A stretch of DNA of 64,000 bases, from assembly GCA_028829895.1 (NCBI GenBank), contig CM054184.1, forward strand, positions 28,692,201 to 28,756,200, read 5' to 3'. Source of the stretch: Sinotaia quadrata. Lineage: Eukaryota; Mollusca; Gastropoda; Architaenioglossa; Viviparidae. Position numbers and translations under genes: made by a program. The notes below the pieces were generated by a model that saw only the letters and a list, made by a program, of their open reading frames with translations, did not search any database and was not told where the DNA came from. Shown here piece by piece: positions 1 to 12,485 of the stretch. How positions within the stretch are numbered: position 1 is the stretch's first letter; the number at the start of each line of letters is the position of its first letter.

Positions 1-660
1 CTGATGTAGTAGTTTTTAGCTTTGTTTAATTTTTAATTTAAGAATTTTCAAAATTTAAAGATATAAATTTGTTCCGCAAATGAACAGCCTACAGTAGTCT
101 GTCCTTGTCAAACTGACTAATTTATTCCACAGTATATATAATCTTTGATTAGGAAAAGTCTGTCTTTGTCAAATTTGTGAAACTATTGTAGAGGCTTTGA
201 GTTGTCTGAATAACTTCATGTCTGTAAATGGTACTGAACTGTCCGAATAATTTCAAGTCCATAATTAACATCAAGTCTCATTATGCACAATATTGATGTC
301 TGATAGAGCAGAAAAAATAAAATCAAGTCTTGTTAAAAACACAATTTTAAAAAAGAACAAAGTCTTGTTTACTAGAATAGTACGGGGAAAACATAGTCTT
401 ATTAAAGCACAGTTACTATTGAATAGAAAGACACTTGGAAAGTAATTAACAAAGAATTATTAAACAATTAATTAATAGTAGGTTAGTACCGGAAAAATAA
501 AGTCTCATGAAAACTATTAATGTTTAATAGATCAGTACTGAAAACGTAGTTAAGAAAATCTTATTCAACACTTCGTGTTTAACTTAACAAAACAAATTAC
601 TGGAAAAGACACGATCTTGTTAAAGCACTTAATATTGAATAGAACAGTCCTGTGATAAAG
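1..660. repeat. Degenerate repeats of about 55-65 bp
   Basis: Recurring words AAGTCTTGTTAAA, GAATAGAACAGT and TACTGGAAAA at irregular spacing suggest an old decayed tandem array, clearest from 300 to 660. Confidence 0.4.
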
Positions 661-1905
661 TCGTGTGAATTGAATGCAATATATTGAAGCCATGCTCTAT
701 ACAGTTGTAGACATACTTTTTGTGAGGGAGCATGAAGTCAATCTCGTCTACAGTTATTTCTTTCTGCATTTCTGTCGTTGTTTATTAATATTCAGGTCTT
801 GCCTAAAAACTCGCTTGTTATTTCGACATAGTGAATGGAGGCAAATGTTGCCTGTTTTCCAGATAATAATATTCTTGCTGCACATTTATTCTGAAGTCAA
901 CTGCACTCAAAGTTCCCATCGTCCTGAAAGAATCTCATTATCTCTCAGATGGAACCAATCAGCCGAGCTTCCTTACTTCAACACCAGCAGGTGCTTTAAA
1001 CGTTCATTGTCAAGACAAGCTACACCCGTTGGGTCATGACCTCCGCAGGCTTTATGGACCAGTATGGCGTGAGCAGCCCAGTCAGTCGTTAGCTGACTAA
1101 AATGCGCATTCCAGACCCGACCGTTCGCTTCCTTTTAACACGCCATTCATTGCTAAAGTTCTCTCCCATTTTCACTGGAAAAAGTCTACTGAGTCGTAAT
1201 TCATTTTCACTTCGTCTGCGAAATTATCTACGCGGGTACAGAGTCACGTGACGTCATAATCGAGGCAAAAGTATTTTCCACCTAGCGGCAAGCGGCCATG
1301 TTTATTGCATTCGGAGAGGTCGGGTTTATCGTTTCCGAACAGGTTCCCGTGAAGTGAGTGATTGTTGATGAATTATAGTCCATCAAACTGATAAGGAACC
1401 AGACGACCAGATTAAGAGCGCCTGGGGAGAAAAGGGAGTGGGGGAATGAAATGAGAGGATAATATTTGAAAAGGAAGGGAAGAGAGGAATGAAAGAAGGG
1501 AGAAAGACAGAAAGGGAGAGAGATAAGAGAAAAGAGGAGAGGAGAATACTATATACGAGAGATAATAGGAGAAAGAAAAGAGAAGAGAGGAGAATACGAT
1601 GTGACAGGAGAGAGAAGGAGAAAGAGGAGAGACATTGAGAAAGAGAGACTCGAAATAAGTGTATACATTTTTCTAGGAGAATTTTACTGTATGTATATGC
1701 ACGTTTGTGAATATGTGTCTATATGTAAGTAGACCTGTGCGTGCGTGTGTAAATATGTGTGTGCGTAAGTAGGTGCTTAAGATATGCACATATATGTTAA
1801 GAGAAGAAAGTTTGTTATTTGTAAAACCATTTGTAATGGACAAACAAACCTTAAGATGAATATACCTAACAGATTATACGAAAATAGACATTTCATTAGC
1901 CACAG
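661..1905. other. Unique intergenic stretch with a purine-rich tract
   Basis: It holds an unrecognised 121-codon open frame (674-1039) with no family features, a CRE/E-box composite (1245-1256) and an almost pure purine tract (about 1410-1660, GA/GGA-rich). No gene is supported. Confidence 0.4.
1245..1257. promoter_or_regulatory. Composite E-box/CRE site
   Basis: CACGTGACGTCAT joins the palindromic E-box CACGTG with the palindromic CRE TGACGTCA, overlapping by two bases. It lies in a slightly GC-richer stretch. No downstream gene is seen, so function is unproven. Confidence 0.3.
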
Positions 1906-2100
1906 AGATATACAGTCCACTCTGTAGCGGGAGAGACATTTAAACCATGTAGCCAGAGAGATATACAGTTCACTCTGTAGCGGGGAGAGACATATAAACC
2001 ATGTAGCCAGAGAGATATACAGTTCACTCTGTAGCGGGGAGAGACATATTATAAACCATGTAGCCAGAGAGACATGTACCATGTAACCAGATAGCCAGAA
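1906..2100. repeat. 53-54 bp minisatellite
   Basis: About 3.5 copies containing CACTCTGTAGCGGGGAGAGA and ACCATGTAGCCAGAGAG. Confidence 0.9.
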
Positions 2101-2142
2101 AGACAATATTAACTAAGCAACCAAATAGATATATGTATGCGC

Positions 2143-2300
2143 CCCGCATATCTGCCAAATGAGAGAGACGAGTGGTATCTTCTGGAGAATTATTAATAAA
2201 ATAAATTATGATTCTCATCACTTGTAATTATTTATGGATGATTAATTAATTAATAATAAATGTAACCATTAACTAGGTGGTGTTAGCGTCACATTATTAA
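2143..2300 (+). mobile_element. Dispersed repeat family, copy A (5'-truncated)
   Basis: It shares GCATATCTGCCAAATGAGAG, AGACGAGTGGT, TTCTCATCACTTGTAATTA and a TTAATTAATTAATAATAA tract with copy B near 35.1 kb. Beyond the tract it shares the segment AACTAGGTGGTGTTAGCGTC with the ends of copies B and D. No coding capacity. It is a non-autonomous element of unknown type (SINE- or MITE-like). Confidence 0.6.
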
Positions 2301-2521
2301 TAGTAGACACGTGGGCCACAGAACCGTTCGACGGATCACGTGTGCACCCACTACTACACGTCTCTGGGACCCTAGACAACACAACAGGCGAATCCTAAGG
2401 ATTCTAAAATCAGCAACAGTACAGCTTCAGTCAAGCTTCAACCGAATTCAGTTGAACTTAATCGAACTTTAGTCAAACTTCAGTCAAATACTTTCAGAGT
2501 TTTCTCAGAGTTCCTTTAATG

Positions 2522-3061
2522 TGCTCATACGAACGAACCAAATAACTGCATCAGTGCAATAGTACTCATACGAACGAACCAAATAACTACATCAGTGCAA
2601 TAGTACTCATACGAACGAACCAAATAACTACATCAGTGCAATAGTACTCATACGAACGAACCAAATAACTACATCAGTGCAATAATACTCATACGAACGA
2701 ACCAAATAACTACATCAGTGCAATAGTACTCATACGAACGAACCAAATAACTACATCAGTGCAACAGTACTCATACGAACGAACCAAATAACTACATCAG
2801 TGCAACAGTACTCATACGAACGAACCAAATAACTACATCAGTGCAATAGTACTCATACGAACGAACCAAATAACTACATCAGTGCAATAGTACTCATACG
2901 AACGAACCAAATAACTACATCAGTGCAACAGTACTCATACGAACGAACCAAATAACTACATCAGTGCAATAGTACTCATACGAACGAACCAAATAACTAC
3001 ATCAGTGCAATAGTACTCATACTAACGAACCAAATAACTACATCAGTGCAATAGTACTCAA
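2522..3061. repeat. 41-bp minisatellite, about 13 copies
   Basis: Very homogeneous; core ACGAACGAACCAAATAAC. The units differ mainly at one base (GCAATAGT or GCAACAGT). Confidence 0.95.
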
Positions 3062-3118
3062 AAGAACTCTCTTACGACACTAAATGGTCGTGATGATGAA
3101 CGATAGTCATTTAAAAAC

Positions 3119-3232
3119 TCTAATTGTAACCATTGAGTTATTCGCTAAATGTAACCATTGAGTTATTCGCTAATTGTAACCATTGAGTTATTCGCTAATT
3201 GTAACCATTGAGTTATTCGCTAATTGTAACCA
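3119..3232. repeat. 25-bp minisatellite
   Basis: About 4.5 copies with the core GTAACCATTGAGTTATTCGC. Confidence 0.95.
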
Positions 3233-3331
3233 AATTGGGTCCTATTTTACTCCTTGTTGAATACATTTATTGTTGATATTGAGATCACTCGTTTTGGCGT
3301 GACTCACATTTTATATGTCGCCTGTATTTAA

Positions 3332-3470
3332 TTAATACACCTGAGTGTATGTATGCATGTATTTAATTAATATACCTGAGTGTATGTATGCATGTATTTA
3401 ATTAATATACCTGAGTGTATGTATGCATGTATTTAATTAATACACCTGAGTGTATGTATGCATGTATTAT
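3332..3470. repeat. 35-bp minisatellite
   Basis: Four copies with the core CCTGAGTGTATGTATGCATG. Confidence 0.95.
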
Positions 3471-3661
3471 GTGACTCAGAGCTATCTTCTAGTTAAAATC
3501 TAGTACTATCACTCTGTATTACCTGTCTTCCATCGTTTAAACATGTTGTCCAGCAGGAAGGTGTGTTTAGTGGGGGGGGGAGGGATTAGCCTAAGGTTAC
3601 CAGCGGCCCCGGGTGGTGGAGAATTAATATCTTACCCATCTCCCAGCAAAACGTTACAGCA

Positions 3662-4301
3662 GTAGTAACAATGTTACGCGACTTATGATGGCGATGTGGT
3701 TAGTTTCTACCGATAGACAGGCGTAATATGATTATTCGTAGTAACAATGTTTACGTGATTTATAATGGAGATGTGTTAGTTATTACCCACAAACATGCGC
3801 AATAATCCAGTAGTTATCCATAGTAACAATGTTTACGTGATTTATAATGGAGATGTGTTAGTTATTACCCACAAACATGCGCAATAATCCAGTAGTTATC
3901 CATAGTAACAATGTTTACGTGATTTATAATGGAGATGTGTTAGTTATTACCCACAAACATGCGCAATAATCCAGTAGTTATCCATAGTAACAATGTTTAC
4001 GTGATTTATAATGGAGATGTGTTAGTTATTACCCACAAACATGCGCAATAATCCAGTAGTTATCCATAGTAACAATGTTTACGTGATTTATAATGGAGAT
4101 GTGTTAGTTATTACCCACAAACATGCGCAATAATCCAGTAGTTATCCATAGTAACAATGTTTACATGATTTATAATGGAGATGTGTTAGTTATTACCCAC
4201 AAACATGCGCAATAATCCAGTAGTTATCCATAGTAACAATGTTTACATGATTTATAATGGAGATGTGTTAGTTATTACCCACAAACATGCGCAATAATCT
4301 C
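3662..4301. repeat. 82-bp minisatellite, about 8 copies
   Basis: Core GGAGATGTGTTAGTTATTAC. A diverged first copy (3662-3738) is followed by near-identical ones; the last two share GTTTACATGA instead of GTTTACGTGA. Confidence 0.95.
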
Positions 4302-4647
4302 ATTATCCTCAGGAAACGCTGGCTTATTTCTGCGTACAAACAAAAAAGAATTCGTTTATTTCTTTCAAAAAAATGAAAATACATGTTCTATTTTCGGCTT
4401 TTTAAGATGGATAGCACCTGCTTTATTTAAAAAATGTATATTTATTTACGTCAAGGAAATTACCTTTATTCGAGCTTTTCTATCATTAAAATATATTTTA
4501 AAAATTAACATTTTAAGAAAGTGTTGAGTTAAATAAACATGTATTTTTGTGTGCAACTGCAACCTATTAATAATAAATAAAACTGAAATTACTTTAAATC
4601 GTGGTGTAATTCTCGCTCGGAGTAATAGATGATTTTAGTTTGTTTAT

Positions 4648-4653
4648 GAGTGA

Positions 4654-4742
<89 letters not shown>

Positions 4743-4751
4743 TGTGTGTGA
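4648..4751. repeat. (GT)n microsatellite
   Basis: About 100 bp of almost pure TG, preceded by GAGTGAGTGAG. Confidence 0.98.
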
Positions 4752-4888
4752 TTATAATTTAAAAGAATTTGCCTCTTATCTCTCCGACAAAATCATACTA
4801 AATAAGATTTAAACTATAGCTACGTGTGACCCAATGCTACAAGTGTAATTCAAAGAAACGCCAAAGAACTACGCTAAAATAATTTTGA

Positions 4889-5285
4889 TTCAAAGGAAAA
4901 CAAGGCGTATTGCATTGTGGTACTAGTTTAGTGAGAACATTATTCAGACAAAGGAAAACAAGGCGTATTGCATTGTGGTACTAGTTTAGTGAGAACATTA
5001 TTCAGACAAAGGAAAACAAGGCGTGTTGCATTGTGGTACTAGTTTAGTGAGAACATTATTCAGACAAAGGAAAACAAGGCGTATTGCATTGTGGTACTAG
5101 TTTAGTGAGAACATTATTTAGACAAAGGAAAACAAGACGTATTGCATTGTGGTACTAGTTTAGTGAGAACACTAGACAAAGGAAAACAAAGCGTATTGCA
5201 TTGTGGTACTAGTTTAGTGAGAACATTATTCAAACAAGGCGTATTGCATTGTGGTACTAGTTTAGTGAGAACATTATTCAGGCAA
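4889..5285. repeat. 58-bp minisatellite, about 7 copies
   Basis: Core GCATTGTGGTACTAGTTTAG. The last copies have internal deletions. Confidence 0.95.
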
Positions 5286-6384
5286 AACCTCAATGGGATC
5301 GACGCGGTCAATTACAATAACCGTTGCAGACCAGCAGCGTTGTTTCCTTGGTCTCTGTTTTTATTTTTTTATTTTTAAGAAACTTCAGTCTGACGTGCAT
5401 TGTTCCACAACTTTTTTCTTTTAATACCTACGGTTGGTGACTGTAGAATAAATGTTCTTTAAAAAATCACCTAACATACATTACCAACAAATGTTTAGTG
5501 TGATGTGACTGCTTGAAACATGATTTCATTGATGACTTTTTATTTAGTTTCATTTTATGTTAATTGGAAATTATTTTCAGATCGAGATTTTAAAAAAATG
5601 AACAGTATTAGCTGTATTATTAATAATATTCTATTGTTCTTGTACTAGTCGGCGATTATAAAGTTTAAATATGGTATTAATTGATCAAAACGGTCGGTTC
5701 TAATGAACTATAAATTTGAACGGTGACATGCAATATTAATAAAACTCACCATACAAATATCTAAAAATGTTTATATTGCATTGAATGCTATAACCATATG
5801 ATTGCATTGGTGTCTTATATTATGTTTAATTTAGTTCCCAAAATTACTGCATGTATTAAACATTTAAACTAATTTAAGTTTATTATGTGATTTTTCTCGT
5901 GATATGAAAATAACGCAAAATTATTTTTTAAATTTATTTATATGATACTAATACTTAGATGTGTAAATGCGTACTTGTTTAGGGATAACACATTGGATTC
6001 ATACACATTTTTTCTGTGACTTCTTTTCTGTTTTTACTTTGACTTTCTTTCCTCTGACATTTTTTCCTAGCAAAACTTGTGACTTTTCTTCCGTTACTTT
6101 TTTCCTCTGACTTTTTACCGACAATCCACCCCATGTCTTGTTTTCTTATTCGTTAAGGGTCATCCCTTGTCTCGATTTCCCCAGTTATACGTCACTCCGT
6201 TTCTTGTTGTCCCCTGTGTTTGGAACATGCCAGGTCTCCCACCCCCCACCCACCCCCATCCCCGGTGTAATTGCCTTCGCAGAAAAATGCGGACATTTGC
6301 CGATGCCACTTTTCCAAATCCTCTCTTTAACCCCGACAGCTCAGATCGGCTTACCTTCTCTCTTCGAAAGGTTCATCGTCATTT
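5286..6384. other. Unique AT-rich intergenic stretch
   Basis: No tandem structure or gene recognised. The end (6030-6120) is rich in CTTTTCCTCTGACTT-like words. Confidence 0.4.
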
Positions 6385-6900
6385 CTACAATAGCTGTGTT
6401 TTTGTGTCTGTCTCACAATCTGTCTTCCACAATAGCTGTGTTTTTGTGTCAGTCTCACATTCTGTCTTCCACAATAGCTGTGTTTTTGTGTCAGTCTCAC
6501 AATCTGTCTTCCACAATAGTTGTATCTTTGTGTCTTAGTCTCTCTTCCACTTTAGCTGTGTTTTAGTGTCAGTCTCACAATCTGTCTTCCACAATAGCTG
6601 TGTTTTTGTGTCAGTCTCACATTCTGTCTTCCACAAGAGCTGTGTTTTTGTGTCAGTCTCACAATCTGTCTTCCACAATAGCTGTGTTTTTGTGTCAGTC
6701 TCACAATCTGTCTTCCACAATAGCTGTGTTTTTGTGTCAGTCTCACAATCTGTCTTCCACAATAGCTGTGTTTTTGTGTCTGTCTCACACTCTGTCTTCC
6801 ACAATAGTTGTGTCTTTGTGTCTTAGTCTCTCTTCCACTTTAGCTGTGTTTTAGTGTCTGTTAGTCTTTTTTCTACATTCACTTCCAGGAGAGCTATTTT
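6385..6900. repeat. 42-bp minisatellite with higher-order structure
   Basis: About 12 copies with the core CACAATAGCTGTGTTTTTGT. A variant block with TTAGTCTCTCTTCCACTTTA occurs at about 6535 and 6822, so a segment of about 286 bp is itself duplicated. The period is a multiple of three, so long open frames appear on both strands; these are not genes. Confidence 0.95.
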
Positions 6901-8015
6901 AGTGTCTGTTAGTCTGTCTTTCAATCTGCACTTCCACAATAATTATATTTTTTCTATCTACATGAACTTCCATAATAAATATGTTTTAGTGTCTGTTTGC
7001 TAGTCTGTTTATTTACAAGTACTTCCAAATTAGACGTGTTTTAATGTGTCTGCTTAGTCTATCTATGATTCTATATGCAAATTAGCATGCAACAACATTG
7101 ATTCTATATGCAAATTAGCATGCAATAACATTGAGTGTATTTGATGAAAACAGCAAGTAAATGCTACTTCTGTCTTGACTTAAAAATTAGTACGTCACTT
7201 AGTGCCGTGTGGAAACGAGTACGTCACATAGTGCCGCGTTAAAATTGTATTATAGAATAGAAAGGTCAGAGGGGGACAGTAAACTCATTTGTATCTATTT
7301 GTATCTTGAAATTATTTTTCGTGTATTGTTCCTTTTATTCAATGTTTATTATCTTATCCCTTATTTATATGAATTCTTTTGGAACGACCGTTGATTGGGT
7401 TCGCCTTGGGGCGAGCCGTACATAGATGAAAGATTGGTAATTAATTAAGAGGGAGAGATAACGTCGCCAATCCTAGAAGGCAACATCAACTAATTGACGT
7501 GTTGCTGTGCTGAATGTTAATTTTCCCATAAAACCTAAGCCGTGGGGTTCAGTATAGTGGCTGTAAGAGTAAATTAAGTCGTGGGGCCATTATCAAGATG
7601 AAAACTAAAATTCATAATGAATAATTTAGATGATTAATGCTCTAACAGGATCTTTATCAGTATTAAAACATTCATAATGTTGTAACAGGGTCGTTAAAAT
7701 AACCCTACATGTGAATGAGCACGAGGATTATGTGAAGTTTGGCTGTGAACAGTGCATTGTGAGAACCGTGCCCAAAAGAACGGCTGAAAGCAGAAATGCA
7801 CACGTGAGCGTAGCACAAAACACACACCACACGAATGCACACACCACACATACACGCACGCACACTAACACTTAACCATATTGCAATAAACATGTGAACA
7901 CCACCACCACCACCACCACCACCCCACGTGTCTCTTGACTAGGTTCTTCACGCATTACGTACGACTTACCGCGCTAGCATACTTTTCTACCGCCATGTTT
8001 GAACATTTTACTCTT
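6901..8015. other. Mostly unique intergenic stretch
   Basis: It contains a 33-bp direct repeat (7068-7134, core ATATGCAAATTAGCATGCAA), a CA-rich segment (7800-7870) and a CAC trinucleotide run (7897-7925). No gene recognised. Confidence 0.4.
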
Positions 8016-8019
8016 ATAC

Positions 8020-8773
8020 GAGGTGAGGTACATTATGAAAACAAGGAGTGAGGTATGTTATTAGGACAAGGAGTGAGGTATGTTATTAAGACAAGGAGTG
8101 AGGTATGTTATTAAGACAAGGAGTGAGGTATGTTATTAGGACAAGGAGTGAGGTATATTATTAGGACAAGGAGTGAGGTATGTTATTAAGACAAGGAGTG
8201 AGGTACATTATGAAAACAAGGAGTGAAGTATGTTATTAGGACAAGGAGTGAGGTATGTTATTAGGACAAGGAGTGAGGTATGTTATTAGGACAAGGAGTG
8301 AGGTATGTTATTAAGACAAGGAGTGAGGTACATTATGAAAACAAGGAGTGAAGTATGTTATTAGGACAAGGAGTGAGGTATGTTATTAGGACAAGAGTGA
8401 GGTATGTTATTAGGACAAGGAGTGAGGTATATTATTAGGACAAGGAGTGAGGTATGTTATTAAGACAAGGAGTGAGGTATGTTATTAAAACAAAGAGTGA
8501 GGTATGTTATTAAAACAAAGAGTGAGGTATGTTATTAAAACAAGGAGTGAGATATGTTATTAGGACAAGGAGTGAGGTATGTTATTAGGACAAGGAGTGA
8601 GGTATGTTATTAGGACAAGGAGTGAGGTATGTTATTAGGACAAGGAGTGAGGTATGTTATTAAGACAAGGAGTGAGGTATGTTATTAGGACAAGGAGTGA
8701 GGTATGTTATTAGGACAAGGAGTGAGGTATGTTATTAGGACAAGGAGTGAGGTATGTTATTAGGACAAGGAGT
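8020..8773. repeat. 25-bp minisatellite, about 30 copies
   Basis: Core GAGGTATGTTATTAGGACAA. Variant units with TACATTATGAAAACAAGG recur at 8026, 8201 and 8326 (seven- and five-unit spacing), which shows blocks of units have been copied together. Confidence 0.97.
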
Positions 8774-9055
8774 TCGAGACATTAGAACGTACAGTGTGAA
8801 CTGGTAGAGCGTAGAATGAGGTGACCTTTTAGTAAAACATGATGTGAATAGGAAGCATACAAATTTTGAAAAGCTACAAATAAATACGTTTGAAATAAAA
8901 CACTTGAGTCTAAAATGAAGAAAGTGGAGTTTAAAACAGAAGAAATAGAGTTTAAGACAGAAGAAAGAAAATAGTTTTAGAGAATAAGATTCTGAGAGAT
9001 AAGATCGTGAGAGAAAGAAAGAGTACAAGCTGGTGTCTGAGAGATAAGATGCGTA

Positions 9056-9057
<2 letters not shown>

Positions 9058-9125
<68 letters not shown>
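9058..9125. repeat. (GA)n microsatellite
   Basis: About 68 bp of GA, flanked by copies of GTGCAAACTGGTATCTGAGAG-like sequence. Confidence 0.98.
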
Positions 9126-9127
<2 letters not shown>

Positions 9128-9159
9128 CAAACTGGTATCTGAGAGATAAAATTGTTGTG

Positions 9160-9175
9160 TAACAGACAGACAGAC

Positions 9176-9234
<59 letters not shown>

Positions 9235-9300
9235 GAGTGCAAGCTGGTATCTGAGAGATAAGATCGTGAGAGAGTCCAAGCTGGTGTCTGAGAGAGATAT
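9160..9300. repeat. (GACA)n(GA)n with flanking 38-bp-scale repeats
   Basis: GACAGACAGACA leads into GA repeats. The words AAGCTGGTATCTGAGAGATA recur at 9011, 9127, 9241 and 9276, so the GA arrays sit inside a larger repeated block. Confidence 0.85.
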
Positions 9301-11895
9301 GTGGGAAGGAGTCAGTAGAAATGGTTTTTATAAGAGAGGAATGTGCTGAGTTAGATAATATATGAGATAGTGAAAAAGAGGTTACGCGTGCGTGCGTGTG
9401 TGGATGTGCGTGTGTTTGTGTGTGTGATAAAGAATAAGTATAAGATGGTATGAGAGAGATAGGTTGTGAGACAGTAGATATTTTGTGAGACACTTAATTG
9501 ATTAACAATAAAGGGTATGACAGTATTCCTCATAGGAGTTTCTTAATCACCTTTCTTTCCATTTCTACTTCCCTTTATTATGCACATAATCTGAGCCTAG
9601 TTATAATTTAAATGAATGTGTGAAAAAGGTGTTCCCTGTCTAATAATTGCTAATTATTAATTTATGATATTTTATTTCATAATTAATACATAAACAATAA
9701 TCATCTCATGCAAATAGCATGCACAGTCACCCGACAGGGGTCTTTTGTCTTTGCGGTCACGAGAGCGACTAGGTCAATCCCTGGAACAATCTGCTAACTA
9801 ATTAACTTTATGTCCAAGTGTTACCTGTCTAGATTAACAGACCTTAATTGAATTATCTTGTCAATCTTTGTCTTTAATCCAGCCCTTCACATATAAGCTC
9901 TCTACGATGATGAGAACTATCCCAAACTTGCACTCAACCGTCTTTCTATTGTCGTTACATCATACTCAGCCCCCACCCATCATCATGCACAAGCTCCTCT
10001 CTATCAATACGAGAGTGGATAATTATAATTCAACAATTTAATAAAGAAAAAATAAGTAACAGTTAAAAATAGCTTTACAATCAATGTCATCAAAATTACA
10101 CACAAGGCAATTTATCAGAATCACAATCTCATCAAGCACATAGAATTCAATCAATCAAGAAAATTATAACATGTCAGTTCCATAGAACAATTACTAGGAA
10201 TTTTACATCAAAGAAATATCTTCACAATTAGCTTACACAAATTCTCAATGTCAATAAGCCAACTAAATAAATAATACAGTTAAGTCAATGTAAGATATTA
10301 AAGAGAAGAATCAGAAATAGATAAGGAATTTAAGAAATCATGAAAACATGTACAGATTACACAGAAAATTCATAATAATGGTTCACCTGATTGCAGCCTG
10401 TGAGCGGTAGTCTTGTTCTTGTTTAGGGTTGGCTGGCAGTTAAAAGTCTTGTGATAATGGCCTTGCCTGATAACAGTTCTGCATACCGTCACATGAATGT
10501 TTGAAATAATCCACACAGAATGTACAACACAAGCACTTTTCTTGTCCAAAACGAATTACACAGCATAAACACAAATCAGTTTCTTGTTCAAATTTGTACA
10601 ATGCTCAAAACTCAGTCTTCACCACTGTTCTTGAATAAGTGGATAAAGTTTCAGTTACAGTTTGTAATATTGGTTTCAAACACCTGGCCCATTTACTTGG
10701 CTCTTACGGGGTCAACAGTTACTTGTCAGAGTCCGACTTACACTCCTTGCAGCAGCTCTCCACAGTAACTCGGCTTTCTTAAGTGGACCCAATTCTTCAA
10801 GCAAGTGCAACTGGTTGTCTATGAATCTTCTTCCAGTTAGAAGATACTTCTCGTCATACCTCCAGGTATGTCATAGCACACATGTAGCATCCCACACTTC
10901 TCTTAGAATATTACCAGAGTCCCAACAAGAATTTCTCCTGCTCATGGATCTCAGCACCTTCAGAAAATCCAATGGCAGTTAACAGTTGTCAACGTGGAAG
11001 TAAAACTTTGAACTTCAACCGTCGGACTCATATGAATGTTGACATAAGCAATGTTGAGATAAGTGAAGCTTGATGGCAGCAAGGGATGAAGTTTACCAAT
11101 GCTTGTACATCAGCAGAAACAAACGTCTTGCTTGCAAGTAGAGCTTGAATCTTGCATCTCAGCAAAGCAAAATGGAGTGGAAGACAAATAAAATGGAATG
11201 GCTTGCTAACTGTTCGTAATCTGTACTTTTATTCTCGTTTCTTAATTTAAAATTCCTTTTTACAATTCTTTCATATGATTCTTTGTTTAAACGAGAATAA
11301 AAATGACATAGTTTAAACTCGTTAAAATTATTTACAAGGAAAAACATACTTCAAACAGATTTTAAGCAATATTAAAAATCAGTTAAAATGACAATCACTA
11401 TTTGGACATACATTTCTGTTCAGCACTAACCATGAAACCGCGCACACGGGACCCCAATGATTTTAATAAGAGTGAGGGTTCAATTTCGAATCTGCCCTTA
11501 TATGTGATAGGGGTCATCTGGAAGATTCTAGAATTTATCAGCCTTCGGGCTAGAACAGAGTTGTTCCAACGGTTTTGTCTGAATAGACATGGTTGACTGC
11601 GCAAACACTAAAGGCAGGGTGAACTTGTTACTAAAATTAATCTGTGTTATGCAAGAATCACTGACCTTTAACAATAACTCCCCTTTATTATGGATGTAGG
11701 TCAGAGTTGTTTGTTTCAAACTCATCACACTGAGATTTGAATGGCACACATTTAAATTTTAAATTAGAAAAATGAAGAATTAATTAAATATTAATTAAAT
11801 TAATTAATTAAGTGCATTTATTTGCATTTTTTGCCACAGAATGCATATAGTCTCTGCTAATTATACAATCTTATTCTTAACTCTTCATTTGTGTC
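9301..11895. other. Longest non-tandem stretch of the intergenic half
   Basis: About 2.6 kb with no tandem repeats, AT-rich, ending in a TTAATTAATTAA-rich segment (11770-11810). It may be an old transposon body, but no motif is recognisable. Short frames at 11398-11604 occur on both strands and carry no family signal. Confidence 0.35.
11521..11551. promoter_or_regulatory. Perfect heat-shock element next to a TTCG-loop hairpin
   Basis: GAAGATTCTAGAA (11521-11533) is GAAnnTTCnnGAA, three perfect inverted heat-shock units. Seven bases on, AGCC-TTCG-GGCT (11540-11551) can form a four-pair stem with the very stable C(UUCG)G loop in RNA. Chance is possible. Confidence 0.3.
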
Positions 11896-12485
11896 TTGTT
11901 CCTGTGTGACAAGCATCGAGAGCTAAAGAAGTCAGAAGTAGAGGGAGCAAAACAATACAGGGAAATCAAACAGGTTATCAAGAAAAGCAAGAAAAGCATG
12001 ACGGAAACATGGATTGAAGGCCAGTGTAAAGATATAGAAAATAATCGAAAGAAAAATAATAGCAAAAAAGTTTACCAAATGACCACTGTAAAACACGGAC
12101 GCTCCTCCATCATTCAAGATAGTGGAGGGAAATGTCTTACAGAAGATCAAGGTATTCTTAAGAGATGGACAGAATACTGCTCAGACCTATACAGCCACAG
12201 ATCTACAGAGGACCCAGACATACTCAACACCCCACCAGTGATCAACACTGACAACTACCCCATCCTCCGAGAAGAAGTAGAGACTGCAGTGAAATCATTG
12301 ATAAAAGTGAAGGCAGCGGGAGTAGACAACATCCCTGCAGAACTAGTCCAAGAAGAGGGAGAAGCCATGATAAGCGCCCTACTAACAATCTCCAGTAAGA
12401 TCTGACAGACAGGGGAATGGCCAACACCTTGGACTCAGTCACTCATAATAACTCTCCCGAAAAAAGGCAATTTGCAGCAATGTTA
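11896..12485 (+). mobile_element. Decayed LINE reverse-transcriptase fragment (APE-type, RTE/CR1-like)
   Basis: An open frame of about 169 codons ends at a TGA (12403-12405) that replaces an expected Trp codon. The same frame then continues (QTGEWPTPWTQSLIITLPKK) to a TAG at about 12484. Words such as RWTEYCSDLYSH, EEVETAVKSL, KAAGVDNIPAELVQ and GEWPTPW are typical of the linker and the first reverse-transcriptase motifs of marine-animal endonuclease/reverse-transcriptase LINEs. The endonuclease and the catalytic part of the reverse transcriptase are missing, so it is a truncated dead copy. The exact clade cannot be settled by eye. Confidence 0.7.

Noticed and set aside
674..1039. 121-codon open frame on the + strand
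   Set aside because: No domain, motif, signal peptide plus mature region or splice context recognised; composition fits chance in non-coding DNA.
2522..3061. CRISPR array
   Set aside because: Repeats are contiguous with no unique spacers, and the genome is eukaryotic; the same applies to all other arrays here.
8735..9493. 252-codon frame on the minus strand full of Ser-Leu
   Set aside because: It runs through two GA microsatellites and part of the 25-bp array; the protein is a by-product of simple repeats.
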